Source: Rhodovibrio sodomensis (GTDB lineage Bacteria; Pseudomonadota; Alphaproteobacteria; Kiloniellales; Rhodovibrionaceae). Taken from it: a stretch of 56,398 nt of DNA. The translations under genes and the position numbers were made by a program. Below the pieces are notes generated by a model. The model saw nothing but the letters and a program-made list of their open reading frames with translations, was not told the origin of the DNA and searched no databases. Positions 18,549-26,509 of this stretch are shown here, piece after piece; position 1 is the first letter of the stretch; each line of letters opens with the position of its first letter. The stretch lies in NCBI RefSeq assembly GCF_016583645.1, contig NZ_NRRL01000020.1:1-56398 (forward strand). The letters run 5' to 3'.

Positions 18549-18683
18549 CTAGAGCTACATTCAGCTGAAAGCTTTTTCCACCTTTCAGCATCTTGCCCTA
18601 AAGGCCCAGATTGGCGCTGAATTCCTGCTTGGTACAAGACATCTGGCTGAGAGGTGGTGCCACCCTTCAGCGTCGTGTCCTAG
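18549..18683. repeat. Diverged double copy of the AGCAAGAT hairpin repeat
   Basis: Two palindromes between CTAG at 18549-18552 and CTAG at 18680-18683. The first (18553-18600) pairs ttcagctgaaag with cctttcagc; the second (about 18634-18679) pairs ggctgagaggtgg with ccacccttcagc. Both resemble the first hairpin of the 109-bp element but are eroded. The right-hand CTAG contains the TAG stop of the methyltransferase gene at 18680. The rest of the 359-bp gap 18321-18679 shows no supported gene. Confidence 0.7.
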
Positions 18684-19753
18684 AAATCAGGTGCCGCGCC
18701 GGTCGCGCGCCGGCGGCCGCGGCGGCGCTTGCCGCTGGCGGAGGCGGCCTCGCTCTCCGGCAAGTCGCCGAGGGGGCCGCGCTGCGCCTGGTCCTGCGCG
18801 CCGGTGGAGATTTCGCCCAGTTGGGCGACGATGGTCTCGATGTCGGGCGCGGGGCGGCGGGCGTGGGTGTCCATGGCTTCGCGCATCGTGCGGATGTGCT
18901 CCGGCGTGGTGCCGCAGCAGCCGCCGACGATCCGGGCGCCGCAGTCGATCGCCAGGCGCGTGTAGTCGGCCATCAGCTCCGGCGTGCCGGAGTAGACGAT
19001 CTGGTCGCCCGACCACTGCGGAATGCCGCAGTTCGACTTGGCGATCAGCACGTCGCGGCTGGCCGCCACCTCGCCCATGTTCTTGAGCGCCACGATCAGT
19101 TCGCTGGCGCCGACCCCGCAGTTGGCGCCGTAGGCGGTCGGCCTGGGGTCGAGCGTCTGGACCAGGGTCGAGAGCTGGTCCGGCGTCACGCCCATCATGG
19201 TGCGGCCGTTGGTGTCGAACGACAGCGTGGTCGTGATCGGCAGCCCGGCGACCGAGGCGCCCGCCACCGCCGCCTTCAGCTCGTCGACGCTGGAGATCGT
19301 CTCGATCCAGAGCAGGTCCACGCCGCCCTCGGCGAGGCCGCGCGCCTGCTCGGCGAAGGCGGCCACGCCGTCCTCGTAGGCGAGCGAGCCCAGCGGCTGG
19401 AAGATGTCGCCGGTCGGGCCCATCGAGCCCGCGACCACGACCTCCCGGCCGCTTTCAGCCACCGCCGCGTGCGCCAGTTCGGCGGCCCGGCGGTTCAGCT
19501 CGCGCACCCGGTCCTGCCCGCCGTGCAGCATCAGCCGGCGCGCGGTGCCGCCGAAGGTGTTGGTCAGGATGATGTCGGAACCGGCGTCGACGAAGCTGCG
19601 GTAGTGCTGCTTCACCCGGTCGGGATGCTGGGCGTTCCACAGTTCGGGCGAATCGCCGGTCTGCAGGCCCAGCGCGAACAGGTTGGTGCCGGTCGCGCCG
19701 TCAGCCAGCAGGGTGCCGCGCTGCGCCAGAAGACGGGTGAGCTTGTCGGTCAT
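18680..19753 (-). CDS. Zinc-dependent homocysteine/betaine S-methyltransferase
   Basis: Homocysteine methyltransferase barrel (Pfam S-methyl_trans type) that makes methionine; in alphaproteobacteria such genes are often annotated betaine-homocysteine methyltransferase, but the donor cannot be read from sequence. 357 residues from the ATG at 19751-19753 (MTDKLTRLLAQRG); an upstream ATG adds 14 low-complexity residues. Conserved: LLADGATGTNLF, ILTNTFGGTARRL, SMGPTGD, the Cys of GANCGVG and the zinc pair GGCCGTTPEH. The last 50 residues are a polar tail ending in an Arg-rich KRRRGRRR stretch not expected in the family. Its TAG stop lies in a repeat-element flank. Confidence 0.88.
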   Translation of the reverse strand: MTDKLTRLLAQRGTLLADGATGTNLFALGLQTGDSPELWNAQHPDRVKQHYRSFVDAGSDIILTNTFGGTARRLMLHGGQDRVRELNRRAAELAHAAVAESGREVVVAGSMGPTGDIFQPLGSLAYEDGVAAFAEQARGLAEGGVDLLWIETISSVDELKAAVAGASVAGLPITTTLSFDTNGRTMMGVTPDQLSTLVQTLDPRPTAYGANCGVGASELIVALKNMGEVAASRDVLIAKSNCGIPQWSGDQIVYSGTPELMADYTRLAIDCGARIVGGCCGTTPEHIRTMREAMDTHARRPAPDIETIVAQLGEISTGAQDQAQRGPLGDLPESEAASASGKRRRGRRRATGAAPDF

Positions 19754-19935
19754 GGGCGCCCTTCCACCGCCGCCGCGGGCGCCGGCTGACGGCACCGCTG
19801 CGCGCGGACGTGATCGTACTCACCGGCGACAGTACGAGCGTGGGCGAGACGCGGGCGGCGCCGCGAGCGACACCGGCTTGTCCGCGCGCGCCGCGATTTC
19901 GGCCGACCTGGCCGCCGATCGGCATGTCGGCCGGA

Positions 19936-20436
19936 CTACTCGCCCGCGGTATCCTCTCGGTCGGACAGCACGCCCTGGCAGCGGATGCGCAGCGCCGCCT
20001 CGGCCCTGCTGGTCAGCGGCTGGCCGTTAAAGGTCGCCCGGCCGCTGTCGACATCGACCTCGACCGTGCCGATCTGGACGTCGCCCTTGAAGCTGTCGTC
20101 CGGCGGCAGCCCGTAACGCGCGGGCAGATCGACCTCGATCGGGATCTGGAAGCGTTCCGGCAGCTCGATCCGCGGCCGGTCGTACAGGTCGGCGTCCGCG
20201 ACCGGATCGCCGTCAACATCGACGCCCGGCTGGTAGGCGACCCCGGGCTCCGGGCGGTGCTTGACAAGCCGCAGGCAGTCCGCCTTTGTAATCTTAACCA
20301 GTGTCCCGTCGACCTCGACCTCGCCACGCACGGGCAACGCGAACAGGGCTGCGAGCAGCGCCACGCCGGCTGCAAGGCCGCGAGTGGTGGCGGTCGGGTA
20401 TTGGCGTGCGTTTCGGGTCATGACGGGACCCAGCAT
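19936..20436 (-). CDS. Small exported protein of unknown function
   Basis: 166 residues with a clear N-terminal signal sequence (Arg-rich start, then GLAAGVALLAALFALPVRG and a likely cleavage after VRG), so it should be periplasmic. The mature part is acidic and beta-rich, with one Cys near the start and one near the end (TKADCLRLV, LRIRCQGV) that could pair. No family recognised. Two ATGs 15 bp apart (20436, 20421) are both possible. A CtrA-like site lies 13 bp upstream of the first. The 182-bp gap to the methyltransferase gene shows nothing notable. Confidence 0.72.
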   Translation of the reverse strand: MLGPVMTRNARQYPTATTRGLAAGVALLAALFALPVRGEVEVDGTLVKITKADCLRLVKHRPEPGVAYQPGVDVDGDPVADADLYDRPRIELPERFQIPIEVDLPARYGLPPDDSFKGDVQIGTVEVDVDSGRATFNGQPLTSRAEAALRIRCQGVLSDREDTAGE

Positions 20437-20448
20437 GGCGTAGATCGG

Positions 20449-20463
20449 TTAAACAAGCCATAA
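20449..20463. promoter_or_regulatory. CtrA-like site upstream of the small exported protein
   Basis: TTAA-acaagcc-ATAA, one base off the CtrA consensus with seven-base spacing, 13-27 bp before the ATG at 20436 and 166 bp before the divergent purine permease. It is the weakest of the CtrA-like sites because of its very short distance to the start codon. Confidence 0.4.
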
Positions 20464-20628
20464 AGGCATCGATACCGGTCTTGGCGCGGTGACGCGGCCG
20501 TGCCGCGCGCCGGCCGCATCCCGGGGAGGGCGTGGCCGGTGGAACGGGGGCGTTTTCGACGTTGACGACAACAGCCACCGGCGGGCGTCCGACATGCCCG
20601 GCGCACCGCCATGCATCAGGGGGGCGGC

Positions 20629-21924
20629 ATGCTGAACCAAATATTCAAACTCGATGAGATGGGCACCACCGTGCAACGGGAGGTGCTGGCCGGCGCGACC
20701 ACGTTCCTGACGATGGCCTACATTATCGTCGTGAACCCGGGCATCATCTCGGAAACCGGGATGGACTTCGGCGCGGTGTTCGTCGCGACCTGCGTGGCCG
20801 CGGCGTTCGGCTCGCTGGTGATGGGCTTCTACGCCAACTACCCGATCGCGCTCGCGCCGGGCATGGGCCTCAACGCCTACTTCACCTACGCCGTCGTGCT
20901 GGGCATGGGGCTGAGCTGGCAGGTCGCGCTCGGCGCGGTCTTCATCTCCGGCATCCTGTTCCTGATCCTGTCGGTGCTGCCGGTGCGCGAGTGGATCGTG
21001 AACGCCATCCCGCGCACGCTGAAAATGGCGATCTCGGCCGGCATCGGCTTCTTCCTGGGGGTGATCGCGCTGACCAACGCGGGCATCGTGGTGAACTCCG
21101 ACGCCACGCTGGTCACGCTCGGCGACGTCACCCAGCCGGAGCCGCTGTTGGCCGCGCTCGGCTTCGTGATCATGATCGCGCTCGACCGCCGCGGCGTGCC
21201 GGGTGCGGTCCTGCTGGGCATCCTGATCATCGCGATCGTGGGCATCCTGCTCGGCTTCTCCGAGTTCAAGGGGATCGTGGATCTGCCGCCGAACCCGGCG
21301 CCGACGTTCCTGCAGATGGACCTTGCTGGCGCCCTGCAGGCCGGCATCCTGACGATCATCTTCGCCTTTCTGTTCGTCGACTTCTTCGATTCCAGCGGCA
21401 CGCTGGTCGGGCTCGCCCACCGCGCCGGGCTGCTGACACCCGACGGCAAGCTGGAGAAGCTGAACCGCGCGCTGGTCGCCGACTCCAGCGCGACCATCGT
21501 GGGCTCGGTGATGGGCACCTCGACCACCACGAGCTACATCGAGAGCGCGGCTGGCATTAAGGCCGGCGGCCGCACCGGGCTGACGGCCGTGGTGGTCGCG
21601 GTCCTGTTCCTGCTCGCGCTGTTCCTGTCGCCGCTGGCGGAGTCGATTCCGTCCTACGCGACCGCGCCGGCACTCCTGTTCGTCGCCTGCCTGATGGCGC
21701 GCGGCCTGTCCGAGATCGACTGGGAGGACGCGACCGAGTACGCGCCCGCCGTGGTCACCGCGCTGGCGATGCCGCTGACCTACTCGATCGCCGACGGCAT
21801 CGGGCTCGGCTTCCTGGCCTATGCGGCGACCAAGCTCCTGGCCGGGCGCTTCTCCGAGGTGTCGCCGGCGGTGCTGCTGATCGCGGCGCTGTTCGTCCTG
21901 CGTTTCGCGCTACTCGACCTCTAA
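20629..21924 (+). CDS. AzgA-type purine (adenine/guanine/hypoxanthine) permease
   Basis: NCS2-superfamily symporter of the inner membrane, AzgA/PbuG branch. 431 residues from the ATG at 20629, chosen because a GGGGGG run lies about 5 bases before it; an ATG at 20611 is also in frame. Typical segments: LAGATTFLTMAYIIVVNP, IALAPGMGLNAYFTY, FAFLFVDFFDSSGTLVGLA and MGTSTTTSYIESAAGI, with a dozen or more hydrophobic stretches. No purine riboswitch is seen upstream. Confidence 0.92.
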   Translation: MLNQIFKLDEMGTTVQREVLAGATTFLTMAYIIVVNPGIISETGMDFGAVFVATCVAAAFGSLVMGFYANYPIALAPGMGLNAYFTYAVVLGMGLSWQVALGAVFISGILFLILSVLPVREWIVNAIPRTLKMAISAGIGFFLGVIALTNAGIVVNSDATLVTLGDVTQPEPLLAALGFVIMIALDRRGVPGAVLLGILIIAIVGILLGFSEFKGIVDLPPNPAPTFLQMDLAGALQAGILTIIFAFLFVDFFDSSGTLVGLAHRAGLLTPDGKLEKLNRALVADSSATIVGSVMGTSTTTSYIESAAGIKAGGRTGLTAVVVAVLFLLALFLSPLAESIPSYATAPALLFVACLMARGLSEIDWEDATEYAPAVVTALAMPLTYSIADGIGLGFLAYAATKLLAGRFSEVSPAVLLIAALFVLRFALLDL

Positions 21925-22088
21925 CGATCCACCGGCCGGGCGGGATGGTAACGCACGTTCGCGTTCGCCCGTCCGGCCTTCAGCACGTGCTACGGTGAAA
22001 CCCACTGAAAGCCTTGGTGGATTTCAGGCACCCCCCCCAATGCCGGCAGTTGGAGATCGAACCGGTTTGCTGTACGCTCCGGCCCTGC

Positions 22089-22192
22089 GCCGTGCCGGGA
22101 ACGAAAACAAGAATATCCAGACACGGTCCAAGTCTGGGGAGGAGACGCCCGGCGGCAGATAGCCGCGTTCGGGCCCGCGCACACGGCACGGC
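22089..22192 (+). ncRNA. Candidate structured RNA, no known family
   Basis: In the 454-bp gap 21925-22378 without a supported gene. An 8-bp closing stem (22089-22096 GCCGTGCC with 22185-22192 GGCACGGC) encloses two hairpins: CCAGAC/GTCTGG (22117-22137) and a longer CCCG-GCGGC/GCCGC-GTT-CGGG (22148-22173). A terminator-like hairpin follows at 22200-22236. This would be a three-way junction on a transcript of about 150 bases. It does not match cobalamin, SRP, tmRNA or RNase P signatures. Strand is inferred from the terminator. In GC-rich DNA such stems arise by chance, so confidence is low. Confidence 0.25.
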
Positions 22193-22199
22193 CATGACG

Positions 22200-22236
22200 A
22201 CGAGCCTCCGCGCCATGAACGGCGCCGGAGGCTCGT
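22200..22236 (+). terminator. Terminator-like hairpin downstream of the purine permease
   Basis: ACGAGCCTCC at 22200-22209 pairs with GGAGGCTCGT at 22227-22236; an inner GCGCC/GGCGCC extension closes a small loop. TTCGCTTT follows, an imperfect T-tract. It could end the permease transcript (276 bp away) or the candidate RNA just before it. Confidence 0.45.
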
Positions 22237-22255
22237 TCGCTTTCAGGGCCGGTAC

Positions 22256-22372
22256 CTCGAGCAAGATGCTGAAAGGTGAATCCACCTTTCAGCTGAATCT
22301 TGCTCTCTCCTCAAGCAGTTAGAGCACGATCCACGATGAAGGTCGACCCGACCTTCATGGATTTTGCTCTCG
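22256..22372. repeat. 109-bp double-hairpin element, copy 1
   Basis: Element body 22260-22368 (109 bp) flanked by CTCG on both sides (22256-22259, 22369-22372). Hairpin A: agcaagat-gctgaaaggtg with its complement, with a 3-base bulge on the right arm (to 22305). A 15-base linker. Hairpin B: 22321-22370, gatgaaggtcg with cgaccttcat. Ends are short imperfect inverted repeats (AGCAAGAT / ATTTTGCT). About 90% identical by eye to the copies at 47500 and 49970. It lies 6 bp after the tag stop. Confidence 0.88.
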
Positions 22373-22378
22373 TGTGAG

Positions 22379-22930
22379 TCAGTCGAACGTGCCGGCGCGG
22401 GCGTGCCGCCACGGCGGGTCCGCCGCCAGCACGCGGGCATGGACCGGACAGTCCGGCCGGTGTGCGCCCGGCAGGTAGCCGAGCGACATCAGGAACTCGC
22501 CGGCGATCTCCCCGCCGACGTGGATGAAATGGCGCTTCAGCAGCTTGACCCAGTCGGCCTTGGGCCGTGGGTGCTGGGCGTCCAGGAACGCGGCGAACCC
22601 GCCCGACCCGGCCCGCAGGCCCTGCACGGCGCGGGCATTGGCGATCGCCGCGTCGACCTTGCGGGCGTTGCGGATGACGCCGGGATCGGCCATCAGCCGC
22701 TGCCGGTCCGCGTCCGTGAACGCCGCCACCCGGTCGACCTCGAACCCGGCGTAAGCCGCGCGCAGGGTGTCGCGCTTGCGCAATACCGTCGCCCACGACA
22801 GGCCGGCCTGGTTGATCTCCAGGAGCAGGCGCTCGAACAGCACGGCTTCGTCGCGCGCTGGGAAGCCGTGCTCGCGGTCGTGATAGGGCGCGTGCAGGGG
22901 ATCGTGCGGGGCGTAGTCGCAGTAGTGCAC
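22379..22930 (-). CDS. tag: DNA-3-methyladenine glycosylase I
   Basis: Cytoplasmic base-excision repair enzyme that removes 3-methyladenine. 183 residues, the usual length. Family marks: YCDYAPHDPLHAPYHDREHG (first zinc Cys and His residues), ERLLLEINQAGLSW, and the C-terminal CPVH of GAHRPDCPVHAR completing the zinc site. It starts 16 bp after the DUF1467 gene and probably shares its transcript. Confidence 0.93.
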   Translation of the reverse strand: MHYCDYAPHDPLHAPYHDREHGFPARDEAVLFERLLLEINQAGLSWATVLRKRDTLRAAYAGFEVDRVAAFTDADRQRLMADPGVIRNARKVDAAIANARAVQGLRAGSGGFAAFLDAQHPRPKADWVKLLKRHFIHVGGEIAGEFLMSLGYLPGAHRPDCPVHARVLAADPPWRHARAGTFD

Positions 22931-22946
22931 GAGGCGCCCCCGGTGT

Positions 22947-23195
22947 TCAGCTTTTCTGAATGGCGCCGCGGAACTGCAGCAGTTCGCTCGTGATCAGGTA
23001 ATAGGCGCCAAGCCACAGGATCGCCGCGATCACGGAGGTGGCGAGGGCCTTGCGCCACAACATCGGCCGTTCGGGCGCGCTCGGCGCATGGCCTGTCTCC
23101 GGGTCCTCCGGGGGACGGACGCCCCAGGGCAGCACCATGAACAGGACGACCCACCAGATCAGCACGTAGACCAGGACGCCGGTAAAGACATTCAT
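22947..23195 (-). CDS. DUF1467-type small membrane protein
   Basis: 82 residues with two hydrophobic helices (VLVYVLIWWVVLFMVLPWG and ATSVIAAILWLGAYYLI) joined by a Pro/Glu-rich loop starting GVRPPEDPETGHA. In alphaproteobacteria this family commonly follows methylmalonyl-CoA epimerase, as here (42-bp gap). Function unknown. Confidence 0.85.
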   Translation of the reverse strand: MNVFTGVLVYVLIWWVVLFMVLPWGVRPPEDPETGHAPSAPERPMLWRKALATSVIAAILWLGAYYLITSELLQFRGAIQKS

Positions 23196-23237
23196 GGCCG
23201 GTGAGATACCCCTTCGCGCAAGCCGGTCAAGCGGTCT

Positions 23238-23642
23238 TCAGGCCTGCTCCAACTCGACCAGCGTGCCGTTGAAGTCCTTCGGGTGCAGGAACAGCACCGG
23301 CTTCTTGTGTGCGCCGATCCTGGGCTCGCCGTCGCCCAGGATGCGCGCGCCCTGCGCCTGCAGGTGCCGGGACGCGGCCTGGATATCGTCGACCTCGTAG
23401 CAGACGTGGTGGATGCCGCCCTGGGGGTGCTTTTCCAGGAACTTCGCGATCGGGCTGTCCTCGCCCATCGGCTGCAGCAGCTCGATCTTGGTGTTGTCCA
23501 GCTCGACGAACACCACCGTGACGCCGTGATCCGGCTCGTCAACGGGATCGGATACCTTGGCCAGCAGCGCGTCGCGGTACTGCGCGCTGGCGGCTTCCAG
23601 GTTGGGCACGGCGATGGCGACGTGGTTCAGGCGACCGATCAT
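23238..23642 (-). CDS. mce: Methylmalonyl-CoA epimerase
   Basis: VOC-fold enzyme that interconverts (S)- and (R)-methylmalonyl-CoA in propionyl-CoA breakdown. 134 residues: two beta-alpha-beta-beta-beta halves with metal-ligand candidates in LNHVAIAV, GGIHHVCYEV and the Glu of GTLVELEQA; KKPVLFLHPKDFNG is the family signature. ATG at 23640-23642. The mutase genes are not in the window. Confidence 0.93.
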   Translation of the reverse strand: MIGRLNHVAIAVPNLEAASAQYRDALLAKVSDPVDEPDHGVTVVFVELDNTKIELLQPMGEDSPIAKFLEKHPQGGIHHVCYEVDDIQAASRHLQAQGARILGDGEPRIGAHKKPVLFLHPKDFNGTLVELEQA

Positions 23643-23803
23643 GGCGGTGTCTCTCCTGTCAGGCGGACGATTGCCACGCCCGGTTTACCGCAGCTCCGCC
23701 GCCGATCCCAAGGGCCTATCGCCGCAGTGCAAGGGTGCGCCGGCAGGTTCCCGCGTAACTGGAAGCGGGTTTTGCCTACGGGCAGCAAGGGCCGTGTGGT
23801 GTG

Positions 23804-23918
23804 CTTCGACACGCCAGCCTGCGGCTGGCTGCTCAGCATAGATGAAGTGCCCTTTAAGTTCTGGACGAACCTTACTCTTCATCCTGAGTAGGACGCCGAA
23901 GGCGGCCGTGTCGAAGGA
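23804..23918. repeat. Intergenic inverted repeat (cttcgacac...gatgaag type)
   Basis: Within the 364-bp gap 23643-24006. Left arm 23804-23847 begins cttcgacacg and ends gatgaag; right arm 23877-23918, read on the other strand, begins ccttcgacacggcc and ends ctcaggatgaag. The arms are related but not identical and are separated by about 30 bp. Sequences with this cttcgacac...ctcaggatgaa pattern are common intergenic repeats in alphaproteobacteria. Short frames crossing it are not considered genes. The rest of the gap holds nothing I can support. Confidence 0.65.
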
Positions 23919-24006
23919 TCCCATACGGGCACCGGGCGAGCTGTGCAAGACCCTCCCCTTGCGAAAAGGGGGACCCGCCGCCGCGCCCTGCCCTCCCGAG
24001 GGCGCC

Positions 24007-25683
24007 CTACTCCAGACGCACCAAGTGCACCTCGGTGTGCGGCTTGCGTCCGGTTTCGCGCTGCAGGAAGCGGCGCAGGGCGAGCCGGGCGGTCTCCTGG
24101 ACGATCTCGTCGCGCCGGCGGTCGGCGACGCGCAGCTTCTGCACCGCGGCCTCGACCGCGTCGATCGCGGCGTCGATCGCCTCGTCGTCCTCTTCCGCCT
24201 CGCCGAACAGACCGAACGCGGAGAGCTGCGGGTCGTCCTCCAACTGCCCGTCGGCGTCGACCACCAGGGTCAGCACGGCGACGCCGGCGAAGCCCATCTT
24301 GCGCCGCTCGCGGATGCTGCCGCTGTCGGTCGGCAGGATCTTGGTGCCGTCCAGCGCCATCCGCCCGACCGGCACGTGGTCGATGATCTCCGGCGCGTCT
24401 CCGGGCGCCAGCCGGATCACCGAGCCGTCGGAGGGAACGATCGAATGCGGCACCTGCAAGCTGTCGGCGAGACGCGCGTGGGACAGCAGATGGCGCGGCT
24501 CGCCGTGCATCGGCACCGCGATCTTCGGGCGCACCCACTGGTACATCTGGGTCAGCTCGTCCCGGCAGGGGTGGCCGGAGACGTGGACGAAGTGGTCCTC
24601 CTCCGTCAGCACCTCGATGCCGCGCTGGACCAGGCGGTTCTGCAGGGTATGGATCGCCTTCTCGTTGCCCGGGATCACGCGCGAGGAGAAGATCACGTGG
24701 TCGCCCGCCTCCAGCACCACGTTGGGATGCTCCGCGCGGGCGGTGCGCGACAGGGCGGAGCGGCTTTCCCCCTGGCTGCCGGTCATCAGCAGCAGAACGT
24801 GATCGCGCGGGATACGCTCCAGGTCGCGTTCGGAGACGATCTCCGGCAGATCGCGCAGATAGCCGCAGTCCTGGGCCGCGCGCACCATGTTGTGCATCGA
24901 CCGGCCGACCAGGCACAGGCTTCGGCCCGTGGCGATCGCCACTTCCGCGGCGGTTTGCAGGCGCGCCACGTTGGTGGCGAAGCAGGTCATCACCACCCGG
25001 TTGTCGAGCGACCCGACCAGCTCCTTGAGCGCGGTCCGCACGTCCATCTCCGAGCCGGAGTGGCCGGGCGCCATGGCGTTCGTGGAATCCCCGATCAGCG
25101 CCAGGATGTTGTCGTCCTTCAGCCGCTCCAGGCGCTGCTGGTCGAAGTTGGCGCCGACCAGCGGATCCGGATCCAGCTTCCAGTCGCCGGTGTGCAGCAT
25201 GTTGCCGACCGGCGTGCGGATCAGGATCGAGCTCGGCTCCAGGATCGAGTGGGTGACCGTGATGAATTCCAGGTCGAACGGCCCGACCGTCGCCTGCCCG
25301 CCGACCGGGATCTCGTGGATCGGGACCTCGCCCTCGAGCCCGTGCTCAGACAGCTTGCGGCGCAGCACGGCGCAGGTGAACGGCGTCCCGTAGACCGGCG
25401 CGCCCAGCCGGCGCCACAGGTAGGGCAAGGCCCCGACGTGGTCCTCGTGGGCGTGGGTGATCACGATGCCGGCCAGGTTGTCTTTCCGCTCGGCGATCCA
25501 GCGTACGTCCGGCAAGAGCAGGTCAACGCCCGGCGTCGTCTCGTCGGCGAAGGAGATACCGCAGTCGACCATCATCCACTGGCCGGCGTGGCCGTACAGG
25601 TAGAGGTTCAGACCGACTTCGCCGGTACCGCCGAGCGGGCAGAAAAGTAGTTCGTCGGCGCCCGGCGCCGATTCCGCATCCAT
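24007..25683 (-). CDS. rnj: Ribonuclease J
   Basis: Metallo-beta-lactamase/beta-CASP ribonuclease with 5'-3' exo- and endonuclease activity in RNA maturation and decay. 558 residues. Motifs: FCPLGGTGEVGLN, HAHEDHVGALP (metal site), HTGDWKLDP, GDSTNA, the beta-CASP MTGSQGE and HVSGHPCRDEL, PMHGEPRHL, and the C-terminal dimer domain ending LVRLE. First base of a transcript run birA-coaX-rnj (24-bp gap to coaX). Confidence 0.96.
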   Translation of the reverse strand: MDAESAPGADELLFCPLGGTGEVGLNLYLYGHAGQWMMVDCGISFADETTPGVDLLLPDVRWIAERKDNLAGIVITHAHEDHVGALPYLWRRLGAPVYGTPFTCAVLRRKLSEHGLEGEVPIHEIPVGGQATVGPFDLEFITVTHSILEPSSILIRTPVGNMLHTGDWKLDPDPLVGANFDQQRLERLKDDNILALIGDSTNAMAPGHSGSEMDVRTALKELVGSLDNRVVMTCFATNVARLQTAAEVAIATGRSLCLVGRSMHNMVRAAQDCGYLRDLPEIVSERDLERIPRDHVLLLMTGSQGESRSALSRTARAEHPNVVLEAGDHVIFSSRVIPGNEKAIHTLQNRLVQRGIEVLTEEDHFVHVSGHPCRDELTQMYQWVRPKIAVPMHGEPRHLLSHARLADSLQVPHSIVPSDGSVIRLAPGDAPEIIDHVPVGRMALDGTKILPTDSGSIRERRKMGFAGVAVLTLVVDADGQLEDDPQLSAFGLFGEAEEDDEAIDAAIDAVEAAVQKLRVADRRRDEIVQETARLALRRFLQRETGRKPHTEVHLVRLE

Positions 25684-25707
25684 GTTTGGGCCAAGCCTTT
25701 CTTGGGT

Positions 25708-26502
25708 TCAGGTGTCCGCGCGCGGTTGCGCCGCGCCGCGATTGAGGTCGTGGACCATTTTAAGGCCACGCAACGTGAGATCCCGGTCGACGTGATGGAT
25801 CGCTGCCGTCTCCGCCTCGAACAGCGGGGCCAGCCCGCCGGTCGCGATGACCGTCAGGGACTGGCCGTAGTGCCGTTCGATGCGCGCGAGCAGTCCCTCG
25901 ATCAGGCCGACGTAGCCCCAGAACACGCCGGAGCGCATCGCCGTGACCGTGTCCTTGCCGATCGGCGACGGCGGCTTTTCCACCGCCACGCGCGGCAGCT
26001 TGGCCGCGGCGTTGGTGAGCGCGTCCATCGAGCCATGGATACCGGGCGAGATGGTCCCGCCCTCGTAGGCCCCGTCGGCGCCGACGATGTCGATCGTGGT
26101 CGCCGTGCCGAAGTCGACGATGGCGAGCGGGCCGCCGTAGCTGTCGTGCGCCGCGAGCGCGTTGACCAGCCGGTCGGCGCCGACCTGATCCGGGCGGTCC
26201 AGGTTTACCCGCACCCCCGTTATCACACCGGGCTCGCCCACGACCAGCGGCGTGCCGTTGAAGTAGCGCGTGCACAGAGTCTTCAAGGCGTAGTTTGCCT
26301 GCGGCACCACGTTGGCCAGCACGCTGGCGGTGACGTCCGCCGGCTTCAGCCCGTCGAGCGCCATCAGCTGGCTGAGCCAGACGGCATACTCGTCCGCCGT
26401 GCGCCGGGCGTCGGTCGAGGCGCGCCAGCGGCCGACGATCTGGGCGCCGTCGTAGACCGCGAAGACGGCGTTGGTGTTGCCGGAATCGATCACCAGCAGC
26501 AT
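25708..26502 (-). CDS. coaX: Type III pantothenate kinase
   Basis: First step of coenzyme A synthesis, ATP plus pantothenate. ASKHA-fold protein of 264 residues: phosphate-1 loop DSGNTNAVFAVYDG at the N-terminus, GADRLVNALAAHD, IVDFGTATTIDIV and GTISPGIHGSMDAL. 7 bp from birA and 24 bp from rnj; the birA-coaX-rnj order is standard in alphaproteobacteria. Confidence 0.95.
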   Translation of the reverse strand: MLLVIDSGNTNAVFAVYDGAQIVGRWRASTDARRTADEYAVWLSQLMALDGLKPADVTASVLANVVPQANYALKTLCTRYFNGTPLVVGEPGVITGVRVNLDRPDQVGADRLVNALAAHDSYGGPLAIVDFGTATTIDIVGADGAYEGGTISPGIHGSMDALTNAAAKLPRVAVEKPPSPIGKDTVTAMRSGVFWGYVGLIEGLLARIERHYGQSLTVIATGGLAPLFEAETAAIHHVDRDLTLRGLKMVHDLNRGAAQPRADT

Positions 26503-26509
26503 GGCCGCG

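Noticed and set aside
22094..22116. GAAC-rich tract as a possible LexA site
   Set aside because: The second half-site is off by spacing and sequence, and the repair gene nearby starts on the far side.
22120..22160. Resemblance of the tract around agtctggggaggagacgccc to a cobalamin riboswitch B12 box
   Set aside because: The other obligatory riboswitch segments are absent and the following gene is not on the same strand.
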